Below are positions 8,108-16,096 of a stretch of DNA of 64,000 nucleotides, one piece after another. Position 1 is the stretch's first letter. Each line of letters starts with the position of its first letter. The DNA is taken from assembly GCA_031411495.1 (NCBI GenBank), contig JANOBD010000019.1, positions 1 to 64,000 of the forward strand. Direction: 5' to 3'. This stretch comes from JANOBD01 sp031411495. GTDB lineage: Bacteria; Planctomycetota; Phycisphaerae; Tepidisphaerales; Tepidisphaeraceae. The translations under genes and the position numbers were made by a program. The notes beneath the pieces are model-generated. The model ran no database searches. It was not told the DNA's origin and saw only the letters and a list, made by a program, of their open reading frames with translations.

Positions 8108-8296
8108 TCACTGTGGCTGCGTGGCGGATTTGTTACCCGTGATCAACTCCTGGCTTTTCTCGCCGACGGTGGTGACGTCCTTGCCGAGGCCCTTGACGGT
8201 GTTACATCCGGCCGCAAGCAGGAAGAGCGAGCACGTGAAACAGAGCGTGAACAAATGAGACCGTGTCAGTGAAAAAACGAGCGTCCTTGCCTTCAT
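8108..8296 (-). CDS. Second entericidin-like small lipoprotein
   Basis: 62 residues with a longer basic N-terminus (MKARTLVFSLTRSHLF), a hydrophobic segment and an LAAGC lipobox. The mature part, NTVKGLGKDVTTVGEKSQELI, carries the same pattern as the neighbour at 7822-7968. The C-terminus ends in a short polar tail. The two genes are on the same strand and are probably paralogues. The cupredoxin gene is divergent from it. Confidence 0.82.
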   Translation of the reverse strand: MKARTLVFSLTRSHLFTLCFTCSLFLLAAGCNTVKGLGKDVTTVGEKSQELITGNKSATQPQ

Positions 8297-8404
8297 TCTT
8301 AGACTCCCTTCGAGTGGAGGGGTTTATCCGCCACGTCATGGCGATTTGCAACCGAACGGCATCGATTTCGGGTGCATCGGTCCGCGACTGGTTATGATGT
8401 CTGT

Positions 8405-8743
8405 ATGAAGCCAACGACCCCGATCCTCTGCGTTTTTGGGCTCTGTTCCGTCATCCTTCTGGGCGCGCGTTCGGCCGATCCGAAGCCGGACAAAGTCGAG
8501 ATCACCATCGAAGACGCCCAGTTCAAGCCCGATGAGGTCACGATCAAGAAGGGCCAGACGGTTCGCTGGACCAACAAGGACAACCGCGACCACATCATCA
8601 TGGCCAAAGACCAGAGCTTTAAGAGCGACAACCTTCGGCCGAAGGACACGTTCGAGTTCACTTTCAAGGAAGCCGGCACGTTCGACTACATCTGCGTGTA
8701 CCGGCCGAGGATGCTGGGGCAGATCAAGGTGACTGAAGAGTAA
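8405..8743 (+). CDS. Exported cupredoxin-like protein with an altered copper site
   Basis: 112 residues from the ATG at 8405; an earlier in-frame ATG at 8372 adds a polar stretch before the signal peptide and is less likely. After the signal peptide (to about residue 24) comes a single plastocyanin/amicyanin-type domain: VEITIEDAQFKPDEVTIKKGQTVRWTNKD. Ligand positions are His63 (DHII), Cys97 and Met103. The usual C-x2-H-x2-M loop here reads CVYRPRM, so the second His ligand is Arg100. Type 1 copper binding is therefore doubtful. The gene converges on ligA with a 6-base gap. Confidence 0.85.
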   Translation: MKPTTPILCVFGLCSVILLGARSADPKPDKVEITIEDAQFKPDEVTIKKGQTVRWTNKDNRDHIIMAKDQSFKSDNLRPKDTFEFTFKEAGTFDYICVYRPRMLGQIKVTEE

Positions 8744-8749
8744 TGCGAT

Positions 8750-10759
8750 TCAGCGTCCGATGAGTTTGAGGAACTCCGCCTCGCTGACGATTTTCACGCC
8801 GAGTTCGCGCGCCTTGTCGGCCTTGCTTCCGGCGCTTTCGCCGGCAACGACGAAACTGGTCTTCTTGCTTACCGAGCCTGAGGACTTGCCGCCCAGTTCC
8901 TTGATGATCGCCTCGACGTCAGCTCGGCCGAACTTTTCGAGGGTTCCGGTGACGACGACCGTCTGCCCCTTAAGCACCTGCTGACTCTCGTCGACCACGC
9001 GCTTGGCCTGCTTCGGGTCGAGCCCGCGAGCCTTGAGCGAATCGAGGATTGCCCTCCCGCTTTCGCTATGAAAGAATGCGTGGACCGACTCGGCAATCAC
9101 CTCGCCGATGCCCTCAACCTCGTCGATCTGTTCAACACTCGCGTCGCCGATGGCATCGAGCGAACCGAACGCCTCTGCGAGCTGCGCGGAAACGGTGTTC
9201 CCGATGTGATGTATGCCGATGCCCGCGAGGAGCCGATCGAGCGAACGCGATTTGCTCGATTCGATCTGCGCGAGCAAGGTGTCGGCAGTCTTTTCGCCCA
9301 TTCGGTCGAGTTCGAGAAGCTTTTCGCGGTCGAGCGCGTAGAGATCGGCGAACGTCTTGACGAGCCCCGCATCGACTAGCTGTTCGACAATTTTTTCTCC
9401 GAGTCCTTCGATGTTCATCTGCGACCGCGCGGCGAAATGCTCCAATCGCTGCTTCAGCTGCGCCGGGCATGCCGGATTGTGACAGCGAATCCGTGGCTCA
9501 TCGGGGTCTTTCTCCACCTTTTCGCCGCAGCTCGGGCACTTCGTCGGCATCGGTACGGGCACGGCCTTCTTCGCGCGCTCTTCGACGAGCGCTTCGACGA
9601 CCTGCGGGATGATTTCGCCGGCCTTTTCGATCATCACCTTGTCTTTGAGGTGCAAGTCGAGCCGCTGAATCTGTTCGATGTTGTGGAGCGTCGCCCGTCG
9701 GACGGTCGTGCCGGCGACGAACACGGGTTCCAGTTCCGCGACCGGCGTGAGGTTGCCGTTCTTGCCGACCTGCCAGGTGACGTCGTTGAGCGTCGTCTTC
9801 ACCCGCTCGGCGGGATACTTGAACGCGATCGCCCAGCGCGGCGACTTGCTCGTCACGCCGAGCCGCTCGCGTTGTTTTCGCGAGTCGACTTTCACGACCA
9901 TCCCATCCGTCGCGTAGCTCAGCGTGAGTCGCGCAGATTTGAACGCTTCAATGCCTTTCCACGCGGCTTCGACGCCGTCGACCTGTTTCACATCCTCCGG
10001 CAGCGGGATGCCCATCTGCTGGAACGACTTCATGAGCTCGAAGTAGCTGTCGCTGTTCACGCCAACCAGTTCACCGAAGCCATGGGCGCGGAATTGCAGG
10101 TTGCGGGAGGCGGTGATTTTCGGGTCGAGTTGCTTCAGCGTGCCGGCCGTGAAATTGCGCGGGTTGGCGTACGTCTCTTCGCCCTGCTCGATCTGCTGCT
10201 GGTTGATCTTGAGGAACGTCTCGTTGGTCATGAACACTTCGCCACGCACTTCCAGAACGGGCAGAACGGTGGCGCCCTTCTTCGCGTGAAGGACGAGCGG
10301 AATGGACTTGATCGTGCGGACGTTGTGGGTGACATCATCGCCGCGCCGGCCGTCGCCGCGGGTGACCGCGTGAATGAGCTTCCCCTCTTCGTAACGAATG
10401 CTCAGCGCGACGCCGTCGATCTTCGGCTCGAGCACGTATTTCACCGAGTCGACTTCGAGCTTCTCGCGCACGCGTTCGTCAAAGGCCCGAAACTCTTCTT
10501 CGTTATACGTATTGTCGATCGACATCATCGGTTCGCGATGCTCGATCGACTTGAACTTGTCGATCGCCTCGCCGCCGACGCGGGCGCTGGGCGAGTCAAT
10601 GGTTTTCAGCTCGGGGTGTCTGGTTTCGAGTTCGATGACCTGCCGCATCAGCTTGTCGTAGTCGAAATCGCTGATCGTCGGCTGCGCGAGCGTGTAGTAG
10701 GCGTAGTCGTGCTGGCGGATCTCGTCGCGGAGCTTGTCGATCTGCTGCTGGGCGGTCAT
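8750..10759 (-). CDS. ligA: NAD-dependent DNA ligase
   Basis: 669 residues, the usual LigA length. The domains are in canonical order: Ia domain with YYTLAQPTISDFDYDKL, the nucleotidyltransferase with the adenylated Lys in LEPKIDGVALS, the OB fold (TWQVGKNGNLTPVAELEPV), a four-Cys zinc finger (CPSCGEK...CHNPACP), helix-hairpin-helix repeats (NIEGLGEKIVEQL, VEGIGEVIAESV) and a C-terminal BRCT domain (GQTVVVTGTLEKFGR). It seals nicks in replication and repair using NAD+. The rnpA gene lies upstream on the same strand beyond a 283-base gap. Confidence 0.97.
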   Translation of the reverse strand: MTAQQQIDKLRDEIRQHDYAYYTLAQPTISDFDYDKLMRQVIELETRHPELKTIDSPSARVGGEAIDKFKSIEHREPMMSIDNTYNEEEFRAFDERVREKLEVDSVKYVLEPKIDGVALSIRYEEGKLIHAVTRGDGRRGDDVTHNVRTIKSIPLVLHAKKGATVLPVLEVRGEVFMTNETFLKINQQQIEQGEETYANPRNFTAGTLKQLDPKITASRNLQFRAHGFGELVGVNSDSYFELMKSFQQMGIPLPEDVKQVDGVEAAWKGIEAFKSARLTLSYATDGMVVKVDSRKQRERLGVTSKSPRWAIAFKYPAERVKTTLNDVTWQVGKNGNLTPVAELEPVFVAGTTVRRATLHNIEQIQRLDLHLKDKVMIEKAGEIIPQVVEALVEERAKKAVPVPMPTKCPSCGEKVEKDPDEPRIRCHNPACPAQLKQRLEHFAARSQMNIEGLGEKIVEQLVDAGLVKTFADLYALDREKLLELDRMGEKTADTLLAQIESSKSRSLDRLLAGIGIHHIGNTVSAQLAEAFGSLDAIGDASVEQIDEVEGIGEVIAESVHAFFHSESGRAILDSLKARGLDPKQAKRVVDESQQVLKGQTVVVTGTLEKFGRADVEAIIKELGGKSSGSVSKKTSFVVAGESAGSKADKARELGVKIVSEAEFLKLIGR

Positions 10760-10792
10760 GGAGGCGTATCGTAAAGGCGACCCCGATCGGCG

Positions 10793-10972
10793 TCACGTTA
10801 TCCTGTCGAGACCCGCGTCGCCGGGATTGATCTTGACGGGCAGGTCACAACGCGCGCAACGTGACTTGATTTCTCCGGCGGGCAGATGGGCGCGCCGGCG
10901 AAGCTCATTGAAAATCGAATAGACGTTCAGCAGGACCGCGCGCGGTTCCCGCGATGACCCAGAATGACCCAC
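10793..10972 (-). CDS. Possible small protein with a CxxC pair (uncertain)
   Basis: Between rnpA and ligA an open frame starting with GTG at 10972 encodes 59 residues ending RCARCDLPVKINPGDAGLDRIT. The CxxC pair and the helical NVYSIFNELRRRAH segment look protein-like. However, there is no ATG, no SD, and the first codons lie inside a 52-bp dispersed repeat. It may be the tail of a decayed gene. If it is not coding, the 283-base gap holds only that repeat and an inverted repeat at 10970-11009. Confidence 0.25.
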   Translation of the reverse strand: MGHSGSSREPRAVLLNVYSIFNELRRRAHLPAGEIKSRCARCDLPVKINPGDAGLDRIT

Positions 10973-10999
10973 TTTGGTGCATTTTCGGGTGCCCAGCTT
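10948..10999 (-). repeat. 52-bp dispersed repeat, copy 2
   Basis: Read on the minus strand from 10999 to 10948, this matches 29621-29672 (plus strand) at 46 of 52 positions. In one frame both copies read SWAPENAPKWVI(L/V)G(H/N)RG, with the three differences nearest the middle being silent third-position changes. An additional 9-bp inverted repeat (CCACTTTGG 10970-10978 / CCAAAGTGG 11001-11009) overlaps this copy only. Confidence 0.8.
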
Positions 11000-11042
11000 T
11001 CCAAAGTGGTGCGATTGGACGCGGCTTCCGACGGGGGCGTCG

Positions 11043-11402
11043 TCAGGCGCGCAGGTCGCCCGCCAGCTTCACCATCGCGCCGCTCAAAAGTTTCTGGTAG
11101 TCGGCCAGCAGCAGCGGCTCGTGCGGCTTCACCGTGACGATCAGGTCGACCGGAAGCGGCCAGTCGTGCTGCATGAGCCGGAACGCTTCCCGAAGCATTC
11201 GCTTGACGCGATTGCGCACCGCGGCGTTGCCACAGCGACGCGAGATGCGCACGCCGAGGCGCGACTTGGCGCTCGTCGACGTTAATGCGTTCAGGATCAG
11301 CGGGCCCCGCGTGATTCGCATGCCCGTACGCGTCAGGCGGACGAAGTCCAGCTGCGATTTGATCCGCTGCTCGCGCGAGAAGGTGTAGCGATTGCTCGAC
11401 AT
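11043..11402 (-). CDS. rnpA: Ribonuclease P protein component
   Basis: 119 residues from the ATG at 11402 (MSSNRYTFSREQRIKSQLDF); the frame stays open upstream but is not RnpA-like. The family signature is clear: RLGVRISRRCGNAAVRNRVKRMLREAFR, the RNR motif that binds the RNase P RNA, followed by DLIVTVKP. It assists the RNA subunit in maturing tRNA 5' ends. Unusually for bacteria, neither rpmH upstream nor yidD downstream is adjacent: trxB lies upstream and ligA downstream. Confidence 0.93.
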   Translation of the reverse strand: MSSNRYTFSREQRIKSQLDFVRLTRTGMRITRGPLILNALTSTSAKSRLGVRISRRCGNAAVRNRVKRMLREAFRLMQHDWPLPVDLIVTVKPHEPLLLADYQKLLSGAMVKLAGDLRA

Positions 11403-11487
11403 GAGTTTTTCACTGAATCGCTTCTCGCAATCCGATCCGTTGACTGAACTCGACTGTGCAATCGTTACTCGACCGACTCCGATCCGT

Positions 11488-12471
11488 TCAGTGCACGCCC
11501 TTGGCGGCGAGCCAGCGCTCCGCATCGAGTGCCGCCTTGCAGCCCATACCGGCGGCGGTGATCGCCTGCTTGTAGAGCGGGTCGGCCACATCGCCGGCGG
11601 CGAAGACACCTTCGACGCTGGTCAGCGTTCGGGGATCCTGGACGACCAGAAAGCCCTTGTCGTCGGTCGTGAGCTGGCCTTTCAGGAACTTCGTGTTCGG
11701 CGTATGTCCGATCGCTACGAACATCCCCGACGCTTCCAGCGTGGTCTTTTCGTCCGTCACCAGGTTCTTCACCCGGACCGCGGTCACGCCGTCGTCTTCG
11801 TTTCCGATGACTTCATCGACCGCCGAATTCCACACCGGGCGAATCTTCGGGTTGTCGAGCGTGCGCTGCGCCATGACCCGGCTCGCGCGAAGCGTGTCGC
11901 GCCGGTGGACGAGATACACGCTGCTCGCGAACTTGCTCAGGTAATTCGCCTCCTCGCAGGCGCTGTCGCCGCCCCCGACAACAACGAGCGGTCGCTCACG
12001 AAAACGCGGCAGCGCGCCGTCGCACACGGCACAGGCGCTGACGCCGAGGTTTTTGAAACGGCTTTCGCTCTCCAGGCCAAGATAGTTCGCGCTCGCGCCG
12101 GTTGCGATCACCAGCGCCAGCGTGTTTAGCGTATTTCCATTTGAATCGCGCAACGCGAACGGATGTCTCCCGAGATCGGCCTCGAGGATATCGGCCGTCT
12201 CGACGCGCGATCCTTGCTTCGTGGCCTGTTCGCGCATTTTGAGCATGAGCTCCGGGCCTTCGACGCCAGAGGGAAATCCGGCGTAATTCTCAACTTCGGT
12301 CGTCAGGTTCAACTGCCCGAGCGGCAAGGTGCCGCGCAGCCGGTTTTCCTCGGTCAGTGCGCCCTCGTACACGAGCGGCTTGAGGTTCGCCCGTGCCGCG
12401 TAAATCGCGCACGACCACGCGGCGGGCCCGGAACCGACGATCACAATCTTCTCTGCCTTCACGTCTTCCAT
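11488..12471 (-). CDS. trxB: Thioredoxin reductase
   Basis: 327 residues. The N-terminal FAD-binding GSGPAAWSCAIYAAR, redox-active C147-A-V-C150 followed by DG, the NADPH-binding GGGDSACEEANYL with the HRRDTLRAS arginines, and the C-terminal GVFAAGDVADPLYKQAITAAGMGCKAALDAERWL all match low-molecular-weight thioredoxin reductases. It uses NADPH to reduce thioredoxin. The gene lies upstream of rnpA on the same strand with an 85-base gap. Confidence 0.95.
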   Translation of the reverse strand: MEDVKAEKIVIVGSGPAAWSCAIYAARANLKPLVYEGALTEENRLRGTLPLGQLNLTTEVENYAGFPSGVEGPELMLKMREQATKQGSRVETADILEADLGRHPFALRDSNGNTLNTLALVIATGASANYLGLESESRFKNLGVSACAVCDGALPRFRERPLVVVGGGDSACEEANYLSKFASSVYLVHRRDTLRASRVMAQRTLDNPKIRPVWNSAVDEVIGNEDDGVTAVRVKNLVTDEKTTLEASGMFVAIGHTPNTKFLKGQLTTDDKGFLVVQDPRTLTSVEGVFAAGDVADPLYKQAITAAGMGCKAALDAERWLAAKGVH

Positions 12472-12536
12472 ACGAACAGAGTTTAGGCGATCCGCCGGGT
12501 TGTTGCATCACCGGCCGCGACTAAGATGCGCAGCGA

Positions 12537-13187
12537 ATGAATCTGTTTATCAACCTGCTGCGAGAAGACCCGGCCCAATATGCGACCATCGTCGTCGCGA
12601 TCATCCTTAGCATCGTGCTCCACGAGCTGGCGCACGGCTGGACGGCCGTCTGGTTCGGCGACCGGACGCCGATCGAGATGGACCACCTGACGCCCAATCC
12701 GCTCGTTCACATGGGGATGACGTCGATCATTCTCGTCCTGTTGTTCGGCATCGGATGGGGCCAGATGCCCGTCAACCCGAACCGCATGCGCGGACGTTAC
12801 GCGGAGGCAATCGTGGCGGCAGCGGGGCCGGCGATGAATGTGCTGCTGGCGTTCGCTTCACTGACCTTTGTGGGCGTGTATCTGCGGAGCCATCCGTTCT
12901 CCGCGTTCGATGAATCGTTTCTTCACACGCTCGTGCAGGTCTTGAAGGTGGTCGGCATCCTGAACATTCTGCTGGCACTCTTCAATCTCATTCCGATCCC
13001 GCCGCTGGATGGATCCCGAATTCTCGCGAACGTCCTACCGGCGTATCGCGACTGGCTTTCCTCGCCGACGATGGTCGGCGTCGTGCAGGCGGTCTTTTTC
13101 GCGGCGTTTTTCTTCAGCGGCACGATTCTCGCGCCGCTTGCGGCGAAGGTCGCCACTCAATACGTCCAGTTCATCCGGACGGCCTGA
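12537..13187 (+). CDS. Site-2 protease family membrane metalloprotease (M50)
   Basis: 216 residues with several membrane segments. The zinc-binding HELAHGW lies in the first hydrophobic helix (IVLHELAHGWTAVWFGD), and the third ligand is in the LFNLIPIPPLDGSRIL segment (NxxPxPPLDG), the M50B pattern. NPNRMRGRYAEAIVAAAGPAMN is the typical region between the helices. Such proteases cut substrates within the membrane. It is a minimal form with no PDZ or CBS domain. It diverges from trxB and converges on the dehydrogenase gene. Confidence 0.92.
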   Translation: MNLFINLLREDPAQYATIVVAIILSIVLHELAHGWTAVWFGDRTPIEMDHLTPNPLVHMGMTSIILVLLFGIGWGQMPVNPNRMRGRYAEAIVAAAGPAMNVLLAFASLTFVGVYLRSHPFSAFDESFLHTLVQVLKVVGILNILLALFNLIPIPPLDGSRILANVLPAYRDWLSSPTMVGVVQAVFFAAFFFSGTILAPLAAKVATQYVQFIRTA

Positions 13188-13194
13188 GGTCATT

Positions 13195-14256
13195 TCAGCG
13201 CGAGAGCAGTGCCATCACGGCCTCCGTCACCTTCCCCGTCGTCGCGGTCCCGCCGAGATCCTTTGAGTGATTCGCCGGGTTGGCCACCACATCGACGCAC
13301 GCCTGGCGAATTGCGTCGCCGGCGTTGCGCTGGTTGAGGAAGTCGAGCATCATCGCCACGGACAGGAACGTCGCAATCGGGTTGGCCAGTCCTTTGCCGG
13401 CGATGTCCGGCGCGCTGCCGTGAACGGGCTCGAACATACTCGCGTATTTGCGGGTCGGGTTCAGGTTGCCGCTCGCGGCCATGCCCATGCCGCCTTGGAT
13501 GGCGGCGCCGATGTCAGTGATGATATCCCCGAACATGTTGGTGGTCACGATCACGTCGTACATGCCGGGCTTGGTGACCATATACATGGTGCACGCGTCG
13601 ACGTGGTGATAGTCGGTGGTGATCTGCGGGTATTCGAGCTTCACTTCCTCGAACGCGCGGCTCCAGAGATTGTGTGCGAAGCGCAGCACGTTCGTCTTGG
13701 CCACGAGCGTGACCTTTTTGCGGCCGAACTGGACCGCGTACTCGAATGCGTAGCGGATCGCCCGCTCGACGCCGTGGCGCGTGCAGACTTCGATCTGATT
13801 CGCCACTTCGTGCGGCGTTCCCTTGTAGAGAAATCCGCCTTGCTGGCAGTAGAGCCCTTCGGTGTTCTCGCGGACGATGACCATATCGATGTCGGTGGCC
13901 TTGATCGGGCTGGGCACGCCGGGCAGGAGCTTGGTGGGCCTGAGGTTGATGTACTGGTCGAACTCGAAGCGCATCTTCAGGAGGATGTCGGTCTCGATGA
14001 GTCCTTGCGGGATCTGCGCATTGCCGCGCGGGTCGGCCCCGACGGCGCCGAAGAGGATCGCATCGGCCTTGCCGAGCTCGCGCAGCGCGCCGTCGGGAAG
14101 CGTCTCCTGGGTCTTGAGGTAATGCTCGGCACCGTGCGGGTAGTGGGTCGTCGAGTAGGTGAAGCCGAACTTCTTCGAGGCCAGTTCGAGGACTTTGAGC
14201 CCCTCGGCCACGACCTCTTTGCCGACGAAGTCGCCGGGCATGACTGCGATGTTCAT
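13195..14256 (-). CDS. leuB: 3-isopropylmalate dehydrogenase-like enzyme
   Basis: 353 residues from the ATG at 14256 (MNIAVMPGDFVGKEV); the open frame upstream is not family-like. It contains the isocitrate/isopropylmalate dehydrogenase features: DAILFGAVGADPR, LRPTKLLPGVPSPIK, the VRENTEGLYC substrate loop, the catalytic Lys in VTLVAKTNVLR, and GDIITDIGAAIQGGMGMAASGNLNP followed by EPVHGSAPDIAGKGLANP. Family members oxidise and decarboxylate 3-isopropylmalate, isocitrate or tartrate. LeuB is most likely, but no leuA, leuC or leuD is nearby, so tartrate or homoisocitrate specificity cannot be excluded. Confidence 0.85.
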   Translation of the reverse strand: MNIAVMPGDFVGKEVVAEGLKVLELASKKFGFTYSTTHYPHGAEHYLKTQETLPDGALRELGKADAILFGAVGADPRGNAQIPQGLIETDILLKMRFEFDQYINLRPTKLLPGVPSPIKATDIDMVIVRENTEGLYCQQGGFLYKGTPHEVANQIEVCTRHGVERAIRYAFEYAVQFGRKKVTLVAKTNVLRFAHNLWSRAFEEVKLEYPQITTDYHHVDACTMYMVTKPGMYDVIVTTNMFGDIITDIGAAIQGGMGMAASGNLNPTRKYASMFEPVHGSAPDIAGKGLANPIATFLSVAMMLDFLNQRNAGDAIRQACVDVVANPANHSKDLGGTATTGKVTEAVMALLSR

Positions 14257-14338
14257 AGTCAGGGTGTGATATGGGGAGGGAGGGGTGGAGGCAAGTCGCG
14301 CGGTTTTACACCTACGCAAGCAAGCTCGCGGCTAAACT

Positions 14339-14785
14339 ATGACACTCATGTCCGACGCAATCGACCCGTTTGACCTCCAGCGTTTCATTGACGCGCAGGA
14401 GCACGTGTACGCACAAGCCATTTCCGAGATCCGCGCCGGCGAGAAAGTGAGCCATTGGATGTGGTTCATTTTCCCGCAGTTGGATGGACTTGGATACAGT
14501 TCGATGGCCAAGCGGTACGCGATCCGGAATGAAGAGGAAGCGCGTGCGTATCTCGAGCATCCGGTGCTCGGACCACGCCTGAGAGAATGCGCGCAGGCGG
14601 CGATCGACGTGCCGAGTCGAACCGCGTTCGAGATATTCGATTCGCCTGACGATGTGAAACTCAAGTCGTCGGCGACGTTGTTTGCTGCTGTTTCCCCGGC
14701 CGGATCGGTCTTCGCAAAACTGCTCGAACGGTTTTTCGACGGTGAGAGGGACGAGCGGACCGTGAACCTCTTGGGCCGACGGTGA
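14339..14785 (+). CDS. DUF1810 family protein
   Basis: 148 residues. FDLQRFIDAQEHVYAQAISEIRAGEKVSHWMWFIFPQL followed by SMAKRYAIRNEEEARAYLEHPVLGPRL is the DUF1810 signature (calpastatin-like in some annotations). These are small, helical and cytosolic proteins of unknown function. The ATG at 14348 is an alternative start. It diverges from the leuB-like gene and abuts the stop of the next gene on the opposite strand. Confidence 0.88.
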   Translation: MTLMSDAIDPFDLQRFIDAQEHVYAQAISEIRAGEKVSHWMWFIFPQLDGLGYSSMAKRYAIRNEEEARAYLEHPVLGPRLRECAQAAIDVPSRTAFEIFDSPDDVKLKSSATLFAAVSPAGSVFAKLLERFFDGERDERTVNLLGRR

Positions 14786-16087
14786 TCATGTCGGGATCGC
14801 CAGCCGAAACCCCAGGCAGCGTCCACGCGCGTCCGGCACCCGGCCGCGCCGGTAACTGCATTCGCAGAGAAACGCGGGCCCGATCCAACTGCCGCCGCGC
14901 TCGGCGCGGATGCCGGGGCTCAGTTCATTGCCGCACCACTGCCAGACGTTGCCAGCCATATGACGCGGTCCGAACGGTGAGATGCCGAGCGGGCGATTTA
15001 CGGGGACGATCGGCATCGACTGCGGCGTCGGGTATTCCGTTCCCCGTTCGTGCCGGCCGAACCACGCGCTCTCCAGCGTCGCCGCTTCGTCTCCCCAGGG
15101 AAATCGTTGGATGGTGGGGCCGCGTGCCGCGTATTCGAACTGGTCTTCGCTCGGCAGGCCGCTTCCGCTGCCGTCGGCGCCGGCATCGCGATAGCCATAC
15201 CAGTCGCGCCCACTTGCCCAGAGCGCGTACGCATTGGCGCCGTACCAGGACACCAGGATCATCGGCCACCGCTCGACGCCGAGCAGCGGCTTCCACTTGA
15301 AGCCGTCGTAGCGGATGAGCTGGTGACGGTCGCGACGGTCGCCTGGCGCGCAGATGAACCACTCGGCCAGCAACCGCTCCGCGACCGGGCCGATCGTGTT
15401 CAGGAACCGGCAATAGGCCGAGGTCGAGACCGGCTCCATGTCGATGAAGAACGCCTCCATCGATTTGCCGATCCGGAGGCCATCGCGGATGAACTCGACC
15501 TCGTCCGCGGGGATGCGGACGCAGACCATGCCGTCGGTCCGTCGACGGATCGTCGTGGCGATGGCGTTGCGGACTTCGAGCCGATCGAGCCACGGATCTC
15601 CCGCTTGCGAGACATATTTGCCGTCGAGCTGTGTGAACGCCGCCGCTTCCGTGGGAGGCCGAGGCGCGGTCGCGATGTTGCGAAACCATTCGCGGCGATT
15701 CTGAGCCGGCTTCGCGCCCTGTAGCGCGCGGATCAGCTCCACGACCTCCTCCAGGTTCATTTCACGGGTCGTGAACGCTCTCCCGGGCATCAGCTCGGCC
15801 TGTTCGTCCGAAATCGATAAGCCGAACTCCGTTTCCAGTTCCAGGACGAGCTCGACGTTATCGAGCGAGTCCATGTGCAAATCCTGAATGAGCCGCGACG
15901 TCGGATGGATGTCCGCGAGTGGGATCCCCATCTGCTCGGCGACGATTTTGAACACGCGCGCCCGGATCTCATCAAGGCTCAGGATGGGTTGATCGATCGG
16001 CACCGGGTCATCGTATGCAATTGCGATCCGCGGGCCACGCGCCTGCGAACGCGGCGGGCACTTGAAGTTCGACGGACATCGCGCCAC
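14786..16087 (-). CDS. Acyl carrier protein fused to a SUMF1/formylglycine-generating enzyme-like domain
   Basis: 433 residues from a GTG at 16087; another GTG at 16003 is possible and neither has a clear SD. Residues ~36-125 form an acyl carrier domain: helix I LDEIRARVFKIVAEQ, then DLHMDSLDNVELVLELE with Ser74 as the likely phosphopantetheine site. Residues ~190-433 form a SUMF1-type domain: VSTSAYCRFLN, PMILVSWYGANAYALWA, LPSEDQFEYAARG, HMAGNVWQWC and GGSW...GFRLA. Of the two catalytic Cys of true formylglycine-generating enzymes only the second equivalent (Cys408) is present; the first is Gly403. It may therefore be a non-heme iron or binding variant acting on a carrier-bound substrate. 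The divergent beta-helix gene starts 9 bases away. Confidence 0.85.
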   Translation of the reverse strand: MARCPSNFKCPPRSQARGPRIAIAYDDPVPIDQPILSLDEIRARVFKIVAEQMGIPLADIHPTSRLIQDLHMDSLDNVELVLELETEFGLSISDEQAELMPGRAFTTREMNLEEVVELIRALQGAKPAQNRREWFRNIATAPRPPTEAAAFTQLDGKYVSQAGDPWLDRLEVRNAIATTIRRRTDGMVCVRIPADEVEFIRDGLRIGKSMEAFFIDMEPVSTSAYCRFLNTIGPVAERLLAEWFICAPGDRRDRHQLIRYDGFKWKPLLGVERWPMILVSWYGANAYALWASGRDWYGYRDAGADGSGSGLPSEDQFEYAARGPTIQRFPWGDEAATLESAWFGRHERGTEYPTPQSMPIVPVNRPLGISPFGPRHMAGNVWQWCGNELSPGIRAERGGSWIGPAFLCECSYRRGRVPDARGRCLGFRLAIPT

Positions 16088-16096
16088 GATCTGTCG

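Noticed and set aside
9437..10774. 445-codon plus-strand open frame
   Set aside because: It is antisense to ligA, which has every expected motif; composition is that of a GC-rich shadow.
10760..11402. Canonical rpmH-rnpA-yidD replication-origin neighbourhood
   Set aside because: Only rnpA is present; neither rpmH nor yidD nor DnaA-box clusters were seen, so there is no support for an origin.
14786..16087. Genuine sulfatase-activating formylglycine-generating enzyme
   Set aside because: The first catalytic Cys equivalent is Gly, and no sulfatase gene is nearby.
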